Assembly: GCA_034431435.1 (NCBI GenBank)
Contig: DAOUDG010000037.1
Span: 1 to 64,000 of the forward strand
Direction: 5' to 3'
Length of the DNA stretch: 64,000 nt
Source: JAHCIE01 sp034431435
GTDB lineage: Bacteria > Chloroflexota > Anaerolineae > Epilineales > JAHCIE01
Positions within the stretch are counted from its first letter, which is position 1, and each line of letters opens with the position of its first letter. Shown here one piece after another: positions 58,830 through 64,000 of the stretch. The position numbers were made by a program, and so were the translations under genes. Below the pieces are notes generated by a model. It did no database searches, was not told where the DNA came from, and saw only the letters and a list, made by a program, of their open reading frames with translations.

Positions 58830-59201
58830 ATGCCCCTGTATGAGTATCGCTGCCAGACCTGCCGCCGCCGTTTCACGCTGCTGGTGCGGGCCTTTGAGCC
58901 GCCTCTCGCGCCGCCGTGCGAACACTGCCAGAGTACCGCCACCGAGCGGCTCGTGTCGCGAGTCGCGCTGCTACACTCGGAGGCAAGCCGCATGCAAGCC
59001 CTGGCTGACCCATCGAACCTGGCCGGGCTGGACGAGAGCGATCCGGCCAGCATGGGGCGTTGGATGCGCCGCATGGGACAGGCGATGGGTGACGACATGG
59101 GCGACGGCTTCGACGACATGGTGGAACGCCTGGAAGCCGGGGAAGCGCCCGAAGACGTTGATGCCATGCTCGGTTCCGATGCCGCTGGCGACTTGGGCTA
59201 G
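58830..59201 (+). CDS. FmdB-family zinc ribbon protein
   Basis: A 123-residue protein. Residues 1-42 are the FmdB-type zinc ribbon: MPLYEYRCQTCRRRF with Cys8/Cys11 and a second CEHC pair (about 31-34). The remaining acidic, Met-rich tail (GRWMRRMGQAMGDDMGDGFDDMVERLE) is helical. FmdB-like proteins are named for regulation of formamidase in methylotrophs, but most members have unknown roles. A TATAAT -10 box at 58791-58796 and the AGGAGG ribosome binding site precede the ATG. It converges on the darA gene. Confidence 0.87.
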   Translation: MPLYEYRCQTCRRRFTLLVRAFEPPLAPPCEHCQSTATERLVSRVALLHSEASRMQALADPSNLAGLDESDPASMGRWMRRMGQAMGDDMGDGFDDMVERLEAGEAPEDVDAMLGSDAAGDLG

Positions 59202-59235
59202 AGTATAGCACACCTGGGGCGAAAATGAGGAAGCC

Positions 59236-59586
59236 CTAGTAACGCTCGAACCGCTCGACGTTGAGGACGAAGACTACCGCGCCCCCGACCTCTATCTCGA
59301 TCGGTTGAGGCATGTACAACTCGCCCGGCTCGACTACCGGGGGTAGCGGGTTCACGTACTGAGTTCGCGCGTGGGCGTTGGCCTTGATAGTGCGCAGGAC
59401 GTCGCTCAGATTGGCGTCCGACGTACCCACCAGCACCGTGGAGTTGCCTTCGCGGAGGAAGCCGCCGGTGGTGCTAATGGCCGTCGCAGAGTAGCCGCGG
59501 CGGTTGAGGGCTTCAATCAGACCGGGCGCATCGTCACTATGGACAATGGCGACGATCAGCTTCTTGATGAGGGTGGCGGGGTCCAT
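59236..59586 (-). CDS. darA: Cyclic-di-AMP receptor, PII-like (DarA/PstA family)
   Basis: A 116-residue PII-like trimeric signal protein that binds c-di-AMP. ATG 59586 follows GGAGGAATT, which lies inside the tmk gene; the two overlap by 31 bp. KKLIVAIVHSDDAPGLIEALNRRGYSATAISTTGGFLREGNSTVLVG contains the characteristic B-loop/T-loop segments (Thr of ISTTGGF and the GNST turn) that contact the nucleotide in DarA. The effector partner is unknown in the family. Its presence implies that a diadenylate cyclase is encoded elsewhere in the genome. Confidence 0.88.
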   Translation of the reverse strand: MDPATLIKKLIVAIVHSDDAPGLIEALNRRGYSATAISTTGGFLREGNSTVLVGTSDANLSDVLRTIKANAHARTQYVNPLPPVVEPGELYMPQPIEIEVGGAVVFVLNVERFERY

Positions 59587-60233
59587 AATTCCTCCAGCCA
59601 TTCGCCCACCTGGGCGTCGATAAGGTGCTGCACGTGATCGGCCGGCTGCGCCGCGTCCACGACCCGCCAGCGATTCGGCTCGGCTGCGACCAGCGCCAGG
59701 TAGCCGCGTCGCACGCGCTCGTGATACTCCACGGGTTTCTGGTCCAGGCGATTCCACTCCCCGCCTGCCTGCGCCGCCTGCGCCTTGCGGGCCAGGCCGA
59801 TGGTTGCCGGGCAGTCCAGGTAGATGGTCAGGTCGGGCGTCAGGCCGCCGGTAGCAAAGGCGGTGAGGGCGCGTAGCGCGGCCAGGTCCAGGCCGAGGCC
59901 GAAGCCCTGGTAGGCCAGGGTCGAGTCGGCGAAGCGATCTGAAATAACGACCTGCCCGTCGGCGAGGGCGGGCTGAATCTTCTCTGCGACGTGCTGGGCG
60001 CGGGAGGCCGACAGTAGCAGAACCTCGGTGGGGGGCGCCATCGCCGTGTTGCGTGGCGCGAGGACAATCTCGCGAATCTGGTCCCCGATGGGGGTTCCGC
60101 CTGGCTCGCGGGTCAGCGTCACGGACAGTCCACGCTGGCGAAGGCTGTCGGCCAGGGCGCGCGCCTGGCTGCTCTTGCCGCTACCCTCCGGCCCCTCGAA
60201 GGTGATAAACAGCCCGCGCGGCCTAGCGTCCAT
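59556..60233 (-). CDS. tmk: Thymidylate kinase
   Basis: A 225-residue kinase making dTDP from dTMP. Walker A is FEGPEGSGKSSQA (12-24), then the DR[YH]-type motif in VISDRFADSTLAYQG and the REPGGTPIGDQIRE segment; the lid region follows (about 150-175). Gene order with darA downstream (31-bp overlap) and the AAA ATPase upstream (11-bp overlap) shows a tightly packed unit. The tmk-darA linkage is also seen in Firmicutes. Confidence 0.93.
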   Translation of the reverse strand: MDARPRGLFITFEGPEGSGKSSQARALADSLRQRGLSVTLTREPGGTPIGDQIREIVLAPRNTAMAPPTEVLLLSASRAQHVAEKIQPALADGQVVISDRFADSTLAYQGFGLGLDLAALRALTAFATGGLTPDLTIYLDCPATIGLARKAQAAQAGGEWNRLDQKPVEYHERVRRGYLALVAAEPNRWRVVDAAQPADHVQHLIDAQVGEWLEELWTPPPSSRS

Positions 60234-61806
60234 GGTTGCGATAGATGCGCACGCGACGCTGCGGCTCTTGCCCGCTACTCTGGGACACCAGATTGGCGGC
60301 GCGCGCCAATTCGTGCTGCTGGCGGCGGATGTAGGCGTTCTGCGGCCTCAGCTCCACCATGCGGCGGCTGCCGTGCAGGATGTCATGGATTGCGCTCTGA
60401 GCCTCGCGCATGGCTAATTCGAAAGGGTCGGGGCGGACCTCCAGGCCGAAGACATCCGCAAGCGCGCTCTCGATCTGAGCCGCCGTGTTACTGCGCAGAA
60501 CGTAGACGGGGATGCCCGACTGCTCCGCCTCGGTGATAGGTTGCTGGCGCTTGCGGTAGTAGCTCTTGAGGGTCAGCAGCACGTCTGCATCGCGCAGTGA
60601 GTCGACGAGCATGACCGGCAGTTGGAGGGCCTTGGCCGCCTGGCGCAGCCGGTTCTGGCTGATGCCGTAAGGATACACCCGTACCGGCCGCACCGGCTCT
60701 TCAGCCGGCCGCCCGCGCGGCGCGGACATCACTGTTTCCATCTCCTCCAGGTCGTCGTCCAGGCCCCGCGCCGCGCCTCCCCCGCGTTGGGGCCGACTGA
60801 CTGGCTGAAGCTGAATGTTCTCGGTCTGAATGTCGCCGTCCTCGTCGCGGTAACGCATCTCGGCGGCGGCCGGCCGGCCGCGCAAGATGCCATCGACGGC
60901 CTCGGCGACGTTGGGGTGCACCATGAGATGCTCCCAGTCCTGAATCTCGACCACAACATCGAAGGTCGGCGGGGCCATGCGCTCCAGAACCGACTTCTGT
61001 GTGCCGCGTCGCCGCGCTTCCTCATCCGACAGGGTGACGGTCTGAATCCCACCCACGAGGTCGGCGAGGGTGGGGTTGTTCATCAGGTTGGCGAGAGTCT
61101 GGCCGTGGGCTGTGCCGATGAGCTGGACGCCGCGCTCGGCGATGGTGCGCGCCGCCTCGGCCTCCTGCTCGCGACCAATCTCGTCGATGATGATGACCTG
61201 CGGCATGTGGTTCTCGACGGCCTCGATCATGACCTCGTGCTGGAGCATGGGGGTCGCGACCTGCATGCGGCGCGAGCGGCCGACAGCCGGATGGGGGATG
61301 TCGCCGTCGCCGCCAATCTCATTGGATGTATCGACGATGACAACCCGGCGGTGCTCGCTCAGGACGCGCGCCACCTCGCGCAGCATGGTTGTCTTGCCGA
61401 CGCCCGGGCGGCCCAGGAGAAGCACGCTTTGCCCCGCGCCCACGATATCGCGGATGATGTCGATGGTCCCACTGATGGCGCGCCCGACACGCATGGTCAG
61501 GCCGACGATGCGGCCCTTGCGGTTGCGAATCGCAGAGATGCGGTGCAGGGTGCGCTCGATGCCAGCGCGATTATCCTCGCCGAAGTCGCCGATGCGCGCC
61601 GCCACATAGTCGATGTCTTCTTGAGTAACTTCCTCGCTGCCGAGGGTCACTTCTCGGTCGGGGTAGCGCGCCTCAGCGGGCCGCCCCAGGTCTAGCACAA
61701 TTTCGAGCAGGTCTTCGCTGTCGGGGTCCTCGAGCAACGCCCTGCGCACTCTGGGCGGCAACACGCGCAACAACGCATCCAGGTCGTCTCTATTCTCGTT
61801 TGGCAT
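60223..61806 (-). CDS. R3H-domain AAA ATPase (SpoIIIAA/Ycf45-like)
   Basis: A 527-residue ATPase. An N-terminal region (about 10-115) matches the SpoIIIAA-like fold. Walker A is LLLGRPGVGKTTMLREVA (130-147), Walker B QVIIIDEIGREQEAEAA, and a QLIGTAHG sensor segment follows. A linker region (about 320-400) precedes a small alpha/beta domain (MLVDSLRDADVLLTLKSYYRKRQQ) and a C-terminal R3H-type domain (about 470-520), which binds single-stranded nucleic acid. Homologues occur in Cyanobacteria (Ycf45), Firmicutes (SpoIIIAA) and Chloroflexota with unknown function. Its 3' end overlaps tmk by 11 bp. Confidence 0.85.
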   Translation of the reverse strand: MPNENRDDLDALLRVLPPRVRRALLEDPDSEDLLEIVLDLGRPAEARYPDREVTLGSEEVTQEDIDYVAARIGDFGEDNRAGIERTLHRISAIRNRKGRIVGLTMRVGRAISGTIDIIRDIVGAGQSVLLLGRPGVGKTTMLREVARVLSEHRRVVIVDTSNEIGGDGDIPHPAVGRSRRMQVATPMLQHEVMIEAVENHMPQVIIIDEIGREQEAEAARTIAERGVQLIGTAHGQTLANLMNNPTLADLVGGIQTVTLSDEEARRRGTQKSVLERMAPPTFDVVVEIQDWEHLMVHPNVAEAVDGILRGRPAAAEMRYRDEDGDIQTENIQLQPVSRPQRGGGAARGLDDDLEEMETVMSAPRGRPAEEPVRPVRVYPYGISQNRLRQAAKALQLPVMLVDSLRDADVLLTLKSYYRKRQQPITEAEQSGIPVYVLRSNTAAQIESALADVFGLEVRPDPFELAMREAQSAIHDILHGSRRMVELRPQNAYIRRQQHELARAANLVSQSSGQEPQRRVRIYRNHGR

Positions 61807-61841
61807 CCTTCACACCTACAGGGAGCGCGGGACCGACGCCT

Positions 61842-62858
61842 CTAGCGCCTGGCTACAGCATGGATGCGAGACGGCGTCGGCGCGGCTTCTACCCCGCGCT
61901 CAGGGACAGCCAGCCAGTTCAGGACTGGATCGCGGATGGGGGCTGTGGTCGATTTGGCTAACAACAAGAAGGAGCCGTGGGGCCGAAAACCCAGGCGCTG
62001 CAGCGAGTGCTGCAAGCCTGGCTCGTAGCCACGGGCAGCGCAGAATACCGGACGCACGCCCGGCCCCAGGAGCGCGAGGCCGCACACTACCAGGTCGTCC
62101 GTGGCTTCTATGTTGTCATAATCAACGAAGACGTGCAACCACGCGCCGTGCACGCCGCGCCGCACGCTCACGTAGCCATGCAGCTCGCTCTCGACGTCCC
62201 AGACGTACTGCTGCGCCTCGCGGCTGAGGCTGACGCCTGGGATGTCCCAACCGCCGCCGGGTTGGCACTCCAGTTGCTGAACGGGACGCGGGGCAGCGTG
62301 GCAATAGAGACGCTGGACCCCCCAGCTATCGCGCGGTTCATAGGGACGCAAAGCCAGGTTGGTCGCGGGCAGCGCGGCAGGCGTACGGTCGAGGCGGAAG
62401 ATATGCTCCTGGGCGTAGACCACGAAGCCCACGTGGCGGAAGATCTCGATGGCCTCGCTATCGCCCGTGGGAAGGCGGGCAAATACACGCTGGCGCTGCG
62501 CTGCTCCCACCTGCTGACAGGCAAAGGCCAGCAGCCGTTCCCAGACTTCCGGCGTGGCTCCGGTATCGCGGCTACCCAGGGAAGGCGCGAGGAAGACAAC
62601 GTCGGCCTCGGGCCGCGTCGCCCTCACCTGCACCTGGATGAAGCCCCTCAGCCGTCGGCCTTGCGCCTGGCTATTAAGGATGAAGGTCATGCGGTGACGC
62701 TCGCGAACGCCGTGGGTGAGATAGGCCCGCAGAGCAGCGCCCAGGGGCGAGACTGGCTCTAGGACCGCGCTCTCCAGGTCCAGGAGCGTGCCGGAACGCT
62801 GTAGACGCTGAACCAGCGAAGCGTCGCGCAGGCCGAAGGCGTGGGCTACGGCAGTCAC
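61842..62858 (-). CDS. GNAT-like protein of unknown function
   Basis: About 338 residues from GTG 62858, chosen because GGCGGAGG lies just upstream; the frame is open to 62918. VFARLPTGDSEAIEIFRHVGFVVYAQEHIFRL (about 140-172) is a GNAT motif A/B segment. A second acetyltransferase-like half ends with GYEPGLQHSLQRLGFRPHGSFLLLAKST. The acetyl-CoA Arg/Gln-x-x-Gly loop is not clear in either half, so catalytic activity is uncertain. It lies 35 bp upstream of the AAA ATPase gene on the same strand and may start that unit. Confidence 0.65.
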   Translation of the reverse strand: MTAVAHAFGLRDASLVQRLQRSGTLLDLESAVLEPVSPLGAALRAYLTHGVRERHRMTFILNSQAQGRRLRGFIQVQVRATRPEADVVFLAPSLGSRDTGATPEVWERLLAFACQQVGAAQRQRVFARLPTGDSEAIEIFRHVGFVVYAQEHIFRLDRTPAALPATNLALRPYEPRDSWGVQRLYCHAAPRPVQQLECQPGGGWDIPGVSLSREAQQYVWDVESELHGYVSVRRGVHGAWLHVFVDYDNIEATDDLVVCGLALLGPGVRPVFCAARGYEPGLQHSLQRLGFRPHGSFLLLAKSTTAPIRDPVLNWLAVPERGVEAAPTPSRIHAVARR

Positions 62859-63006
62859 GCGGCCTCCGCCGTGCCGAGACGCGGCAACCGGCATGGCCGC
62901 GCCTGCCACCCGTGGCAAGCGCGGTTGCGCCGTCGCCCCTGACGCTGTCCCAACAGGTTCGTCTGGTTCAATTGTGCTCCGTCATGCTTGGCGCTGGCCC
63001 ATGCAG

Positions 63007-63348
63007 CTACGACTTGTAGCTGCCGTCGATGGTGCGCTCTTCCTCCACCGCGCCACCTTCGAGTTGGGCGCGATGGTACGCCACGCGATCAGGCGGCGCG
63101 AGCTTGATGAACGCGCCCAGGCTGGCGGCGATGATGGCGATATCGTCCATCTGTCCCAGCACGGGGATCCAGTCCATGATGAAGTCGATGGGCGACACGA
63201 CATACAGCAACCCGGCGACCGGAAGCGCCTTGAGATACAGGGGAACTTCGGGATCTAGCAGCAATCGCCAGGCCAGGCGGATATCCTCCCACAAGTCGCC
63301 GATGAAGCCGAACAGGCCGCTGCCCGGCGGGGCGTTATTCTGCGCCAT
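63007..63348 (-). CDS. YkvA/DUF1232 small membrane protein
   Basis: A 113-residue protein. ATG 63348 follows AAGGAG. The DUF1232 core PLYLKALPVAGLLYVVSPIDFIMDWIPVLGQMDDIAIIAASLGAFI (about 36-81) contains the SPIDxIPD-like hallmark between two hydrophobic helices. The function is unknown in the family. A strong minus-strand promoter at 63381-63409 precedes it. Confidence 0.87.
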   Translation of the reverse strand: MAQNNAPPGSGLFGFIGDLWEDIRLAWRLLLDPEVPLYLKALPVAGLLYVVSPIDFIMDWIPVLGQMDDIAIIAASLGAFIKLAPPDRVAYHRAQLEGGAVEEERTIDGSYKS

Positions 63349-63380
63349 GAACCGTCTCCTTTACGTAGCGAAGCGTCCCA

Positions 63381-63409
63381 ATTATAGAAGCGGTAGCGAC
63401 TTTTGGCAA
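63381..63409 (-). promoter_or_regulatory. Sigma-70-type promoter of the YkvA-like gene
   Basis: Minus strand: TTGCCA (63409-63404), 17-bp spacer, TATAAT (63386-63381), about 33 bp before the start codon. Confidence 0.65.
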
Positions 63410-63441
63410 CACGCCGCATTGGCCCAGGCCCGGCGCGCGTC

Positions 63442-63469
63442 TTGCTGTCTGCCGATGCTTGACTATACT
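63442..63469 (+). promoter_or_regulatory. Sigma-70-type promoter of galT
   Basis: TTGCTG (63442-63447), 16-bp spacer, TATACT (63464-63469), about 70 bp before the galT ATG. Confidence 0.55.
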
Positions 63470-63537
63470 ACGCATGGTACACTACGTAGAACGAGGCGCA
63501 TCGTTTCAGCCTGCGTCAGGTCGAAAGGTGGCTTTCC

Positions 63538-64000
63538 ATGCTTGACTCCTTCTTGCGCAGCCAGCCGCATCGCCGGTACGACCCGTTGCAAGGTGAGTGG
63601 GTGGTGGTGTCGCCCCACCGCACCCAGCGCCCCTGGCAGGGACAGGTCGAGAAACCAACGCCTGACCACCGCCCGACGTATGATCCAGCCTGCTACCTCT
63701 GCCCCGGCAATCATCGAGCCGGGGGGGTGCGCAACCCCGACTACACCAGTACCTACGTCTTCACCAATGACTTCCCCAGCCTTCTGCCCGACGTGGCGTC
63801 GGCGACTTTCGACGCGAGCGGCCTGCTCCACGCGCGAACCGAGCGCGGCACGAGCCGCGTCGTCTGCTTCTCGCCACGCCACGACCTGACCCTGGCGCAG
63901 ATGGACCCGGCGGCGGTGCGCGCCGTGGTCGATACCTGGGCGGACCAGTACGATGAGCTGGCCGCCTGGCCCTTTGTCCACCACGTGCAGATTTTCGAGA
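63538..64000 (+). CDS. galT: Galactose-1-phosphate uridylyltransferase, N-terminal part (runs off the window)
   Basis: The first 154 codons start at ATG 63538 behind AAAGGTGG. RRYDPLQGEWVVVSPHRTQRPWQG is the GalT N-terminus. CYLCPGNHRAGG carries the Cys-x2-Cys zinc ligands, and YVFTNDFPSLLPD and RVVCFSPRHDLTLAQM are the following conserved blocks. The fragment ends at VHHVQIFE, just before the region that in GalT leads to the active-site HPH triad. The enzyme exchanges UMP between UDP-glucose and galactose-1-phosphate in the Leloir pathway. Other Leloir genes, if present, lie beyond the right edge. Confidence 0.88.
   Translation, partial: MLDSFLRSQPHRRYDPLQGEWVVVSPHRTQRPWQGQVEKPTPDHRPTYDPACYLCPGNHRAGGVRNPDYTSTYVFTNDFPSLLPDVASATFDASGLLHARTERGTSRVVCFSPRHDLTLAQMDPAAVRAVVDTWADQYDELAAWPFVHHVQIFE

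Overview
The window is a high-GC bacterial chromosome segment with densely packed genes, short intergenic gaps and frequent ATG/GTG starts behind GGAG-type ribosome binding sites. The gene content suggests a member of the Chloroflexota (Anaerolineae/Caldilineae-like). The indicators are large Thr-Pro-repeat surface proteins, an FmdB zinc ribbon protein, a DarA-type cyclic-di-AMP receptor, an R3H/SpoIIIAA-like AAA ATPase, a two-domain GlmU shorter than normal, a PriA with a much enlarged N-terminal half, and a MoxR/DUF58/DUF4129 operon. This assignment is inference from gene content only. No rRNA, tRNA, CRISPR array, transposase or integrase was recognised.

Layout. 1-790 is a visibly less GC-rich stretch (partial ribbon-helix-helix gene, structured intergenic DNA, one small ORF) that abuts a 5'-truncated comEC (793-1917). 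2.0-5.6 kb holds a lipoprotein sortase, a GbsR/MarR regulator with a candidate tandem operator, and an NlpC/P60 peptidase translationally coupled to a dipeptide epimerase (murein peptide recycling). 5.6-11.5 kb is metabolic and transport genes (two SDRs, a MATE exporter, a class-C beta-lactamase-like hydrolase, a D-threonine-aldolase-like enzyme). 11.7-19.6 kb encodes two secreted Thr-Pro-repeat proteins: a 2191-residue protein with two tandem homologous modules, a dockerin-like and a cohesin-like segment, and a smaller one driven by a perfect TTGACA-N17-TATAAT promoter. 19.7-28.2 kb (mostly minus strand) has an aminotransferase, the NFACT protein RqcH, an MFS exporter, a cupin, a nitroreductase and a two-gene Fbp-type metal ABC system. 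That system is divergent from a DtxR/MntR-like regulator across overlapping promoters.

29.2-34.9 kb is a tightly coupled minus-strand run: an MrfA-type helicase carrying an HNH nuclease motif, an MrfB/YprB-type exonuclease, a metallophosphoesterase and a flavoprotein. 35-43.4 kb contains a class IV aminotransferase, a methyltransferase, a small self-contained transcription unit, a large membrane glycosyltransferase and the MoxR-DUF58-DUF4129 operon. 43.6-47.1 kb is a plus-strand operon (S1-domain protein, GlmU, CNNM/CBS protein, cytidine deaminase). 47.2-54 kb contains an orphan xanthine-dehydrogenase-type molybdenum subunit, two membrane proteins, and a CelD-like acetyltransferase coupled to a GT4 glycosyltransferase. 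54-63.3 kb is minus-strand housekeeping: YihY, PriA, Gmk, DarA, Tmk, the R3H AAA ATPase, a GNAT-like protein and a YkvA protein, plus the divergent FmdB gene. The window ends inside galT.

Sigma-70-type promoters are unusually easy to read here (TTGnnn-N16/17-TAtAAT or TACAAT). More than a dozen are listed with their target genes. Rho-independent-like hairpins separate most transcription units.
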